A model generated the notes under the pieces. That model saw only the letters and a program-made list of their open reading frames with translations, was not told where the DNA came from and made no database searches. DNA of 64,000 nt from Brugia malayi. Taxonomy: Eukaryota; Nematoda; Chromadorea; Rhabditida; Onchocercidae. Both the position numbers and the translations under genes were made by a program. Each line of letters opens with the position of its first letter. The stretch's first letter is position 1. Of this stretch, positions 12,969 to 24,135 are shown piece by piece. Location of the stretch: the NCBI RefSeq assembly GCF_000002995.4, contig NW_025062476.1:556001-620000 (forward strand). The letters run 5' to 3'.

Positions 12969-14900
12969 TTATAACTCAATTTCCTTTTGTTGATTAATAT
13001 TTGCTTTTTCTGCTTTTGCTACCAAATTTTTTGCATTTGATCGTTCAGCACTATCAGCTGGTTGCAGTGGTTTCTGTTCATTAACAATCATTAATGAATC
13101 GTCTGCTTTAGCTCCTTCCAAAATTGTTGATTGCTTATCTTTCATTCCGGTTTCCGAATTTAATTGCTCAGCACTATGAGCAGGTTGTAAGCATGTTTGT
13201 TTATTAACAGTCATTAATGAATCTTGAGCTTTTAATGTTGGAAATGTCGATGATGACTTTTGCATAATAGTTGGTGTCGATAATGTTTGACTTTTTGAGT
13301 CTAAAAAAAGTAGAAACTAATTACTTTAAATTAGTTTGAATTTGATCTGATCAAATTATAAATTTTTATTATGAAAGAGATTATATATATATTATAAAAA
13401 TCAAATTATAAATTTTGATAGCAATTTTGTAGTACATTAAATCATTTTTTTTTTTCCTTACAAATCGTATGTGTGTAAAATAAAATAATTAAAATAAATT
13501 TTTTCCTTCGTTTTTTGTTTTGTTTTTTTAAAAAAAAATTTATAATAGAAATTAAAAATTTTATTACCGGTAAGTGTTAATGAATCTTTAATATCTGTTG
13601 TTTCAAGTTCATCTGATGAATGTTGCATTTGATCATGCATCATGATAACATTTGCTTCTGTCACATTTTTTATTTTATTTTGAGGCTAAATTAAAAAGAA
13701 AAAAAAACAGAAACAAAGAATGTTTATATTAATTAAGAAATATTAATATAAAAATTTGAAAAAAATATTTATTATTAAATTTATTCTAATAGGTTCATTT
13801 TTTCCCTGTGAACTTTTGAGATTTGAATGTGAAAAATTCTTCCCATCTAATATTTAATTAATTAAATTCTTAAAAATGATAAAATTTAAATGATTTTATT
13901 AATTTAATAGCAAATGAATAAAAAAATAATGCTACTGAAAATTCCGTTTTTTTAATTGCTGTTTTTGTAGCATATATTTCACGATCATCAGATGCAATAT
14001 CTCTTTCGTCTTGTTCATTTGTTAATGATAATTGAATTTTCATTTCTTTACTTGGTAATGAATGCTTCAATCTTTTTCTTCTACAAGTATAAATTCATTT
14101 AAATTTCAATTATCAATTTGAAAATCGTAATTTCATCGCATAGCTTTGGTCAAAAATTGTAAACAAAAATACAAAATGAAAAAAAGATTGAAATTAAAAA
14201 AAAAAAAAAAGTTTTCAGAATGAGCTATGAATGAGTTTTAAAATAAAGTTTTTAAAATCAGCTATGAGTAAATTTAAATAATTTTGATAGTGTAAAGATT
14301 AATTAAATCAAAGATTGATAAAAAATGAAAAAAAAAAAAGAAACTTTTTAATGAATAAAAAATAAATGAAAACCTTTGTGGCTTCGAATGTACTTTTATC
14401 TCGGGAATTTTGCTATCAAAAGGCTAAATGTAGAATGAATTGATAAAAAAATTTTTAATCAAGAAAGAATGAATATGAATGTGATAAGCTATGAAATTGA
14501 TCCAATCTTCTCTAATTGATTTATTGATTGATCTATATTAAATCAAAAATATTGCATGCAAAAAATTTTCAATAATCATTCAAAATTAATTTATTATTCT
14601 TTTAAATTTCAAAATTGAAAAAAAAAAAAAAAAAAAAAAACGAAATTAATCTCTTATCCATTTTTTATTAATTCATAAGAAATTTTTTTTTTTTGCAAAT
14701 TAATTTACCTTATCAGCTTTACGACGAATTGCCATAATTTGACAGGCTAATTTGATAAGTTGCATGATAACAAAAATGATAACAACTACGATAAGAAATA
14801 TAATTGCTACTCGTAATGAATGATGAGCTGAACTAAGTGCCAAAATATCATCATCACTTAAATGATCATTACTCAATAATACATTTGAAAGTGGTGACAT
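12969..14900 (-). CDS. Unrecognised single-pass membrane protein with C-terminal 41-residue repeat (278 aa)
   Basis: I do not recognise the family. Five exons on the minus strand, 14900-14709, 14423-14374, 14080-13936, 13685-13568 and 13300-12969, join in phase with GT/AG sites and give 278 residues. Residues 1-30 are acidic, with no cleavable signal sequence. Residues about 31-53 form one very hydrophobic helix (VAIIFLIVVVIIFVIMQLI), followed by basic IRRKADK. That predicts an outside N-terminus and a cytosolic tail by the positive-inside rule (inference). The tail is polar and carries two related 27-residue blocks 41 residues apart, sharing DSLM.VN.Q...LQPA.SAE. A TTTTTAG acceptor three bases before the ATG supports this start and suggests a trans-spliced or 5'-UTR-spliced message. 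The gene is head to head with the membrane-protein gene at 16938. Confidence 0.72.
13029..13232 (-). repeat. Two-copy coding repeat, 123-bp (41-aa) period
   Basis: Unit 1 (13232-13152) and unit 2 (13109-13029) each encode 27 residues and are separated by 14 unrelated residues. Shared positions include K-A-x-D-S-L-M-x-V-N-x-Q, L-Q-P-A-x-S-A-E and N near the end. The DNA matches as well, for example ATTAATGAATC-like and AGCAC/TATCAGC-like stretches, so this looks like a segmental duplication inside the last exon. Confidence 0.8.
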
Positions 14901-14903
14901 TTC

Positions 14904-14905
14904 CT
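14904..14905 (-). other. Acceptor AG just upstream of the start codon (trans-splice or 5'-UTR intron)
   Basis: On the minus strand a pyrimidine tract ending TTTTTAG lies three bases before the ATG at 14900. In nematodes this layout commonly marks spliced-leader addition. A 5'-UTR intron would look the same. Confidence 0.55.
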
Positions 14906-15140
14906 AAAAAAGAAAGAAGAAAAGAAAATTGATGCAAATAATTGATAAATAATTTAAATTTAATTAATACTAAAAACTTTTTTAATTTAAAACATATGTT
15001 TAAATTTAATATTTAATATGTATAGAATGAAGAAAAATGAAAAAAGTAAACATTGAGAATTATTAGAAAAATTATAATTAGTATTCGATGTTTTCTTTTT
15101 TTTTTGATAATTATAATAATTATATTAATTAATAACCGTT

Positions 15141-15182
15141 CTCTCTCTCTCTCTCTCTTTCTCTCTCTCACTCTCTCTGTCA

Positions 15183-15216
<34 letters not shown>

Positions 15217-15217
15217 C
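15141..15217. repeat. CT microsatellite followed by a 33-bp poly(T) run
   Basis: Nearly uninterrupted CT dinucleotides occupy 15141-15180, then 33 consecutive T occupy 15185-15217. On the minus strand this reads poly(A) then GA repeats, about 240 bases upstream of the minus-strand start at 14900. Confidence 0.95.
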
Positions 15218-15520
15218 TAAACTATTTTACAAACTATTATTATAATTAAAATGAAACAATTAAATGATTTATCACAAAACAGAACTAACTTTATTTTAAT
15301 ACAACCAATAATGATTGATGTAAAATTTGACAATGATAACGAATAAAATTTGAGTGATTATTTTATAAATGTAAATTTACTATCATAAATTGTTTTATAG
15401 TTAAAATATAAATTAAAAACAAAATCAAAATATTTATTCAAAAATATAAGGATAATACATTATTTCATTCATTTTATTATGTGCATTTGTTGTAGAAAGG
15501 TTAAATGTTATCTTCTATAT

Positions 15521-15646
15521 GATGACATTTAACCCTTATATGATGACATTTAACCTTTATATGGTGACATTTAACCTTTTTGTGATGACATTTAACCTTT
15601 GTATAATAACATTAACCCTTTATGTGATGACATTTAACCCACATAT
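15521..15646. repeat. 21-bp tandem repeat, six copies
   Basis: Copies start at 15521, 15542, 15563, 15584, 15605 and 15626, exactly 21 bases apart. The consensus core is GATGACATTTAACC followed by a variable TTTATAT-like spacer. A partial inverted copy (AGGTTAAATGTTATC) precedes the array at 15498-15512. The spacing equals two helical turns. Confidence 0.9.
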
Positions 15647-16247
15647 GATATTTATTTCCATATAATAGCAAAATTGTTTTGAAATCTCAATAAATGCATT
15701 GAGAATTTGTCAACAATAATATTTGTCACATTCTTTTAGTACAAATACACAAAATGAGGAATTAATTAAATTTTAACTTTAGGAAAGGTAACTGCTTTTT
15801 TTGCATTGAAATAGTTTGCCAACATTTTATCGGAAAAGTTTTTTCTTTTTTTGAAATTAATTTTATTAAAGTACTACTATATTTGTCGCATAAAAAAACA
15901 AAATTTTAAAATTATATTGAATTCATTTATCAATAGGAAATAAAAAATAAATAATTATGAAATAAATAATATTTTTAAATTCCATCGGTTTTCCAATTTT
16001 TTATCATTTATATTTTAACATTTTTATCATCTGAGACTTTTATCACTTATCATTTATCACATTCTCTAATAGAAATATGCAAATGATATTCACTGTATTT
16101 TATTTTATTACAATTTAAGTTTAGATATATTCACTAAATACTCAAATAAATTTCAGATATTTTATCTAATTAACAAAAATTCATAGTATCCTTACTGTGA
16201 ACTAATAAAAAAAAAGTTAAGAAAAACTCTGGAAAATTGAAAGGAAT

Positions 16248-16248
<1 letters not shown>

Positions 16249-16280
<32 letters not shown>

Positions 16281-16292
16281 GAGAGAGAGAGG
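16249..16292. repeat. GA microsatellite
   Basis: GA dinucleotides with two G interruptions. It lies about 650 bases upstream of the plus-strand start at 16938 and is complementary in composition to the CT tract at 15141-15180. Confidence 0.95.
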
Positions 16293-16937
16293 AAGTGTTA
16301 AAGACAGAAAGAGAGGGAGAACAATAATTTAGTATTAACTAAAAAAGATTTTAATTATAAATATATAATAATTGCTGGTTAAAAAATTTCTGCAAATATA
16401 ATTAAAAATACAAACAATCAACGATTATAAATTTTTATAAAATAAATTAAAAATTTAAACTTATTTACCTATACTACGTAAAGTAAAATGATATATCTAA
16501 TTATACTTAAAAATTATGCGATGCTTTGGTGTTTTTTTTAAAAAAAAATATATATAATTTTAATTGTTATCATTTTAATTCTATTATTTTAATTCCTTTT
16601 TTTTTCTTTTTTAAGAAAATAGAAAAATGAACGTGAAACGAAAAATGAATAATTAATTGGAAATTTTTCATCGTTGATTTTTTGCAAATTTGCTAATAAT
16701 ATAAATTTTTCTTAATTTATGCAAGAATTAAAATGATAACAATTAAAATCATATATATATATTTTTTTTGTTAAATTACTTCCAAATTTGCATTTATGTA
16801 AATTTTATGCCAAAAAACAATTGAATTGAAAAAAAAAATTATTTATTATTTTAACATTATTATAAACTTAATCTATCATTAGAAACATTTATTTAGTGTA
16901 AGCAATTAAAAGCAATCAAAAAGCATACGCAATAGTT

Positions 16938-18798
16938 ATGGTAGAAGGCGAAAGTTTTTGGAGAAATTTTGGTAAAAAAGAAATTTTTTCATTTATTAAT
17001 ATTCATCTGATAAACCTAAATTGCATTTGAATTTTAAACTTTGCATTTAAATTTGAAATTATATGCTTAATACAATTTGATTCAATTGGCATATAAATTT
17101 GCATTAAAATATAAATCATTGAATTTAAATTTGAAATAGAAATTTTCTTTAATATCAAAAAACTTTAAGTCTTATCATTAACCTATTAAGTTAATTATTA
17201 TTTAATATTAAGTATTACTCATAATTAAATAGTATAATTATTTATTTTTTTAATGTATTAAAAAGTATTTTACATTGATCCAATAACAAAACATCAACGA
17301 CCAACATTTTATTTTGTTTGGCTTATTGGAAGTATTTTTATGGCTATAATCATTTTACCATTGTATATTTATCTAATAATTCGTCGATCAAACATTCAAA
17401 TTAAAACTGCAACTAATATTAAGTATACCTTACTTGATGTAAGTTTATTGTTAATTAATAAGACATTTACTTACAAACTGACTTACTTTTTATTTCAAAC
17501 ATTTTTTTTTTCAAACTTATTTTTCATTTCATTCATTATGCAAAATATTTAATTATTCCTAAGTGTTTTATAATTTATTTTAAATTCAAATATTTAAGTA
17601 TATATATTCTTAAGTAAGATTACAATAATAAATTACAGTTTAAAAAAATACAACCTGGTGTAAAACTAAAAGGTTGGCAAGAAATATCAAATGGCACAAA
17701 ATCATATATTAGTATTAAAGATGGCGAAATTGACAAAAAGCATATAGCTAAAGTTTACAGGTTTTCTATATCAGTCATCAGATTATCATCATTTTAATTT
17801 TTTAAGCTTTATTAAATTAATTAAATGAATTAAAATAGAAATTAAATTTTAACTTAACTGAGAGCATACAAATTTTTAGTTATCGAAAAGATTATCAAAA
17901 AACATAATTTTTCACTTCAGACCAAGTATCAGTGAATCTGATACAAGCAGTAAAACAGCATCGATGGCTAGTTTACATACAATGAAAAGCTCACATAGTT
18001 CAAGTAAGTCAATTAATTTATGATTAAGATATACTACTGATTAGTAATGATTAAATTGATTTGAATCTATCATTTCAAATGGATTTTTAAAGATTTGTTC
18101 AATATGAATTCACAGTATTAACTATTCAAGTTTTTAATTTTGATTTGATTATTTTAGCAAATTGACAGAAACCTTAATCATTAATGAGATAAATGAAATA
18201 AAAGTTTTAAAATTTCTCATAAGTTTGTGAGAAATAAATAAAAACTCTCAATAATGTTAAATCAAATCTCGATCAATAAAAGTAATATTTTTTGATTTAA
18301 TTTAAAATTCACTTCAAATTTTGCATATTGTTTGGCAGGATCAGTTAAATCAGTATCGATGAGTCCAATTGTCAGCGGCAGTAACACGTAAGACTATATG
18401 AAAAGTTAAAATTAAAAAACGATGTACCAAAATTCTGAAATACTTTCATAACGAGAAGCTAAATCATTTAGCAAATATAAAATGTTCCCTAATGCAAATT
18501 TTTTTTTGAAATTTCTCAATTTTCCACTCAAAATTTCTGCGTTGAGCTGTGTACTTTTAGCATCTACATATTACAGTTATGGAATTAATTAAATTCACAT
18601 TTAGATAATCAATGCAATCAAGGAATCTAAATTAAATAAATGATTGAATGAGAATAATCACTTAAAACATTTCAAATAATTGTATTAATAATGCATGCAT
18701 TTTCTAGAGATGATAGCAGTAAACCTACAATTAATTCGATTACTGGAAGTGAATCAACTAAAAATTTCAAACAACACACCGATCCTAATATAGTTTGA
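16938..18798 (+). CDS. Unrecognised single-pass membrane protein with Ser/Thr-rich tail (183 aa)
   Basis: I do not recognise the family. Six exons, 16938-16971, 17266-17438, 17639-17760, 17921-18003, 18339-18387 and 18708-18798, join in phase with GT/AG sites and give 183 residues. The first exon is short (11 codons) and is the weakest part. Residues about 29-52 are strongly hydrophobic (WLIGSIFMAIIILPLYIYLI) and are followed by basic IRRSN, so the long C-terminal part is predicted to be cytosolic (inference). Residues 68-105 are basic with a GWQEIS segment. The final third is very rich in serine and threonine (SDTSSKTASMASLHTMKSSH), a likely phosphorylated, disordered tail. The layout of one N-terminal membrane helix plus a polar Ser-rich tail resembles its divergent neighbour at 12969-14900, although I see no clear sequence similarity. 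Confidence 0.72.
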
Positions 18799-19467
18799 TG
18801 AGTAACAATTTTTTGCTTAAAATTTATTTGTAACAAAAATCAAAGAAAAGAAAAATAATACGAAACATATTATAAATTGAGATGCATATAACTGTTGTAC
18901 AATACAATTCTACTATAAACAAATTTAAAACATAAGAAAACAACAAGATTAGGCTACTTTGTATTTTCAAATTTCCTTTACTATCAATATATAATGGTCA
19001 TAAGATCATTTTTTATTGGACTATGGGATATGATTTGAAGATTCTAAGTGAGAATACTTTTTATTCGAAACACATTCATATTTATTGTGTTTACAAAAGT
19101 TTATATTCATTCTTTCTTTTTCTGTAATTGTAAATCAAAATACATTTGCGATCATTTTCAGTAATGCACCAAAAGTATAGAAAAATTATTGCTATTAACA
19201 GTAACAATTCTTTAATGAATTACTTATCAATTTAAAGATAAAATACTATTCCATTCATTCAATACTGATTCTTCCCAATTTCTTCTTCCAAATAAGCCTT
19301 AGTTTCCTATTTACTATACTAACTATTTTCTAATTATCATCCTCACACCATCTGCTAAAAGAAGAACAATTTCAACTATCGTCGGTTTAATCGGGAAGCT
19401 CAAATTTTGCTAATCTCGTTGTTTTGCTTAATGAAATCACTTTCTGGATAAAGAATGTCTATGACTA
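18799..19467. other. Convergent intergenic region
   Basis: Lies between the plus-strand gene ending at 18798 and the tentative 3' end of the minus-strand TTC4 gene. No gene seen. It must hold both 3' UTRs. Confidence 0.55.
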
Positions 19468-22400
19468 CTACAACTCCTGAAGTAATTCCTGAGTATTGAC
19501 CGCGAATTTCTTAAAACAAAAGAGAGAACAATTGATAAATACAGGAATTGATATTCAAAGTTCATAAATGCGCATAAGATACTAATCAGATGACATGAAA
19601 AATAAAGTCTTGTACTATCTTCATAAGAGTGGAATATTGATATCAATACAAAAATTTTACCTCTACCTTTGAAAAAATGAATACATGTTTCGTTTTCAAC
19701 GCCTTAATCTTTTCATAATGTTTCCGAATTTCCAGTTTTTCGGACTGGTTAAACTAAATCATGGAAAGCGATAAATAACCATAACTTTAAATAGTCATAC
19801 GTAATTTTATATGGATCGTTAGGAAGAACCATATATTAAGTCATAAAAGTAAAAAATATGAATTTAACAAATAAAGTGAAGTATTTAAACAGCTTACTAA
19901 TTGACAATCATAAAATTCCTTCAAGATCCCATCATGTTTGCTTTTTTCGTATATAATTTACAATTTTACTGAGAATACAGCTTTTGTCCATTGACTGGAT
20001 AGTTTGCAATAACTACAAATTTAGGTTTGAAAAAAAAAAAAAATGCTGAAAACATAAATATATACATAAATATATGAAAGAGCATATAACCTGAATGACG
20101 TGAACAGAAAAAAGATATGAAAAATACAAGAAGCAAACCATTAAAAGATGATGCATTTTCACTTAGTTATGTAGAAACAATCTTCAACTCTCACAAAATT
20201 TGCTTCGGCATGTTTTTTCGTATAGATCTGAAGTGGAAATATGAAAAAAAAAAATGGCTCAAAAGGTTGAAATACCAAATATTTTCAGGTCTTCACTTGC
20301 AACTAACGTCATTTTTTTACACTTTTTCTCAATTCCTTTTCATACTTCTTTTTTAAAACTGATTTGAACATTTAAATCTTTTCTGCGATTTAATATATCT
20401 TAATTGCACTATTTCCTTATTGCACAGTATTTCACAACTAACACTTTTCAATGAACAGTTAGTTTACATTTTAAAGCATGTTTTTTTTTTTTTTTACAAT
20501 TTGTTTTTTCTTCATTTCCCAAAGCTACGAAGATTAAATTTAGCAGAAATAAGTTTAAAACTTGAGCTGTCAACATAACTAGTTAAATGTACCAAACAAT
20601 AAATTGATTACTTGAATATCTTTCGAAAAAAGTTTGTTCGAAACACCAGAAAAGTTGGTGTTTCGAGTGACTCCACCAATTTTGTTTTTGTTTTTTTTTT
20701 TTAAAATGCCTGAATAACCACAACTTTGCAAATAAGTAAATATCAGGTTTGCCCATTAACTCTCAATCAACTACTTTTATCGATTCTATAACAAATCGCT
20801 GTCATCGACCTTACCTGAATAGTCGGTAATCCCTGCACAATAATAAATCCCGGTATAGAGAATGCTTCCCTAAATCTTGTCCAAGGCATCAGTTCTGCGC
20901 TGTTATATTCTTTGTCCGAATCCAGTGACACGAAATATCGAACATTTTCATGACAAAAAAAGGAAAATATTATTATTTTATGCAAATTAAAGAAGTTTCA
21001 ACATTTGACAATTAAAGGAAATTAATCTTAAGAATCACAGCTAAAGCTTACTTAAACGTGGTATCATCATGTGGTGTTCGTTGTTCATAAAAACCGAACA
21101 TATCAGTTATTGAATTTTCTTCGGAGCAATCAGTTATTATATTAACCTTTCCTACTTCCGGATATTGCACTAGTATAGGCCAGTGTAATATACCGCAATT
21201 ATCCACATAAACCCTTTCAGTCTGCAAGAAAATAACATTTATTTTATGTAAAATAACATAGTAAAATATAAAACCTCATTATTTAAATTAAAATTGTGTT
21301 AAACAAACACAATAAGATAAATGCAATGAATTGATGAAAAAGGTGTTCCTACTAACATTCGGACATATATAGAATTAAAGGCATGATTTTGTAATAAAAG
21401 AAAAGTGAATTTAGTTAACATTAAAAAGTATGAAAAGGAATACATTCTAGATAACTTAAGTTCACAATGTGATTATGTAGAAACAACAATGCGAATATCA
21501 ATATTCTCACTTATTCCAGCTGGTATTAACAGCATCAACTATTTCAAGATTTTATTGCAATTGAAACAAATTACCTTTCGTAGAACTGGTAACTGTACTT
21601 CAACTTGTGACCATTCGAAAAATTCAGGATTATCATAGCATAGAGGTGGCCGAAAATTAATATCCCTCACCTTAAATGCCGATAATAATCGCTGCTTCTC
21701 AGTCAGATCTTTCACATACTGCAAGTATTATAATTCAGATTGCGGAAGAGAAATAAAAAAGATTTTTTGCACAGTTGTATATCTAGTAAACATGATAAAC
21801 TCACATCATGCCGTCTTTTTCGCTCATTTCGATCCTCAATTAAGGCAAGATGCTGCGCTTTTTCATACAATTCATTTACGTAGTCATCGTCCGCTTTATG
21901 AGCTAAATGCATAGATTTAAAATAAATGTATAACAAGGAGTAATCTGTAATCTATCGAAACAATAATTATATACTTTTTAATACTAAAAAATAATTTAAC
22001 AAAGTACAATTCATAAATTTTTACTCACATCATGTCTTATTTATTTTACTGCTTCATTTTTTATACTTCGCTGCTTTGCCGTTTTAAATTTAAACCATAA
22101 CATTTTATATATGGTTATATATCATTAATCATCCTACTCTTCATATATTACTCATTTTTTTGTGCTTACTTAAGGAGAATAATGCACTGAAAAACAAAGA
22201 AGAATTAGCAAGATTAAAAATTAACAAGGTCAAATACGAACTATGATTATATGAAATACACTTGGCCGCTTTATAATATTCCTTGCTACCTTTGAGCCAA
22301 TCCATGCACTGCTTTCCTCTGCCAAGCTCCACCAGGCACTCAGCACCACGAATAACTGCCTATACACTATCAAATTTTTTTCTTGATTTTTATAAATCTA

Positions 22401-24101
22401 TATATGAAACTTCAATAACAGTAGAGATAATGTACGATATTTCACGATTTATATTAGAAAATCACAAAAAAAAAAAAAAAAAAAAACACACACAACACAC
22501 GACACCAACTGCAAATTATGCACCTATATTTCTTATTTACATCAATGGGTGTATATTCAAAGTTAAAGCAATCTACATAAACAGAAGGAACTCAGCCTGA
22601 ACCAATAGATAAGGCTGATGTAAGTAGTTCAAATTCAAAGAGATAACTTGAATATTTCATGATATTAGTTAAGGATGGGTGAAACTATTCCTCGAGCAAA
22701 ATTATATACTGTCCTGCCAAGCTTACTCAGTCATAAAGCAAGCAAAAAATATCTAAGGAATCTCAGTTACTTTACCCATACAATTTTTAGCCTAATCGAA
22801 TTACTAAGCATTATCATTTATCCTAACCGGTAACTATAAAAATAAATTAGAATCAAGTGGAAACCTTCATATTATCAGGATTAAATTTACGAGCAAAGAA
22901 ACAATCTCTGAAAGCAGAGCCAATATTACCAATACGTTTCTGAGCAGCAGCTCGATTAGCATATAAAACCGAGTTGAGCGACCGATCCGTACATCTTTGA
23001 TTAATACCTATATTAAATTCATTCATAATAAATTCAGAGAGAAAATCATAAAAACAATAGTAATTTTTTCTATTTGGGTCATTATTTCATCCCAAAAAAC
23101 TAATAGAAGGAAAAAGTGCTTGAGGTTTCCTCAAAATTGTAACGTCCCAGTAGTCTTAGAAGGTAATAAATAACATTGGACGATATGATTTACGCATTTA
23201 CCATCAAAATTCTTTTAATCGGAGAATTACGATAGTAAATCGAGGAAGTTCAAGCTCTTATCGGATTTAAAAATGTTAAATGGTCATTCTCCTAAGAGAT
23301 TTCCAAGGATGTTAAAATGCTTTTTATTCAAATGATTACAGCAAATAAAATACCATCTGTATATCTATTGATAGCCCAGTGATACTTTTTATACTTATAA
23401 TGTTTATTGCCATCTAATTTATGTTTTTCTGCAGCCGCCCGTCGATCCTCTAATTCATCATCCTCGTATTTTAATGCCTAAAAGAAAGCTAATATTTAGC
23501 AAATATTTCATGACTTGAAGCCTATTAAAAATGAAACGGATATAAAAACACGTTTTCTGTTCAAATACTGAATAAACAGGAGAAAAAAAAAAAATGTTAC
23601 ATAAGAAAAATAACTATGTTTATTACCTATACCTGTAAAGCTTGAATAGCCTCTGAAAATTCGCCATTTTTATCGGGTTCTAAAACAGTCATAAATGCTG
23701 GATGTTGATCGATCTCCCTACACCATTCATCATAAACAAATGGTTTCTTTGGTTCCTTTAAATTTTCTTTGAAATAAAAAGCACATAATTAATATTAGAA
23801 ATCTCTGTTAAATGTTTGTTTTCTACCTCTTTACTGGAACAGCAAACATAATCTTCACAAGTGTTTATTTTTATTTTTTTAATAGGACAGAAACACATAT
23901 GAATTATTATCAGAAATGTGAGATAATCATGCAAACCTATTTAAATAAAATATTATAAGAAACCTGTTTAGCAAGGCTATCAAGAAAATAATCCAAATCG
24001 TCGTCCAATTCTTCAGCCAATTTAGTTCGTTCCAAATCAGTCATCGATGTCACTATCTCTCCTGATGAGTCCACTTTTACAAACTCTCCTGATGAGTCCA
24101 T
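19468..24101 (-). CDS. TTC4: TTC4/Cns1-type Hsp90 co-chaperone (TPR plus C-terminal wheel domain)
   Basis: A TPR co-chaperone that binds Hsp90/Hsp70 C-termini in the cytosol and nucleus (family knowledge). Supported exons: 24101-23964, 23755-23633, 23477-23354, 23007-22865, 22359-22290, 21902-21805, 21718-21575, 21221-21052, then about 20949-20815. The TPR region shows DGNKHYKYKKYHWAINRYTDG, split by an intron after YTD, then LNSVLYANRAAAQKRIGN and AVIRGAECLVELG. These match human TTC4 order and spacing. The linker QHLALIEDRNERKRR and the C-terminal part (LHWPILVQYPEVG, DMFGFYEQRTP, NVRYFVSLDSD, GFIIVQGLPTIQ) fit the wheel domain. Two points are unresolved. The exon containing YFVSLDSD has no upstream in-frame AG acceptor. 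The last coding exons are tentative: 19753-19661 and 19509-19468 fit by phase but show little similarity. ATG 24101 was chosen over the in-frame ATG at 24044 because it follows a TTTTTTCAG acceptor by about 30 bases. Confidence 0.85.
24047..24101 (-). repeat. Tandem coding repeat at the TTC4 N-terminus
   Basis: The first codons read MDSSGEFVKV then DSSGEIVTSM. A 16-base block, GGACTCATCAGGAGAG on the minus strand, recurs 27 bases later without change, duplicating the DSSGE pentapeptide. It lies upstream of the alternative start at 24044. Confidence 0.75.
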
Positions 24102-24133
24102 TATCGTCACAAAATATGAGAAAATTGCAAGAA

Positions 24134-24135
24134 CT
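24134..24135 (-). other. Acceptor AG upstream of the TTC4 start (trans-splice or 5'-UTR intron)
   Basis: GATTTTTTCAG on the minus strand lies 32 bases before ATG 24101. It is a strong nematode-type acceptor with no coding exon recognised further upstream. Confidence 0.5.

Larger units (their letters stand above)
14906..16937. promoter_or_regulatory. Shared divergent promoter region of the two membrane-protein genes
   Basis: About 2 kb between divergent starts. No coding exon was found. It contains a CT tract (15141-15180) followed by 33 T, a six-copy 21-bp repeat (15521-15646), and a GA tract (16249-16292). The purine-rich GA reading lies on the sense strand upstream of each gene. Control of both genes from here is inferred from the geometry only. 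Confidence 0.5.

Noticed and set aside
15521..15646. Possible interstitial telomere repeat (TTTAACCC-like)
   Set aside because: Nematode telomeres are TTAGGC repeats; here the period is 21 and the unit does not contain that hexamer.
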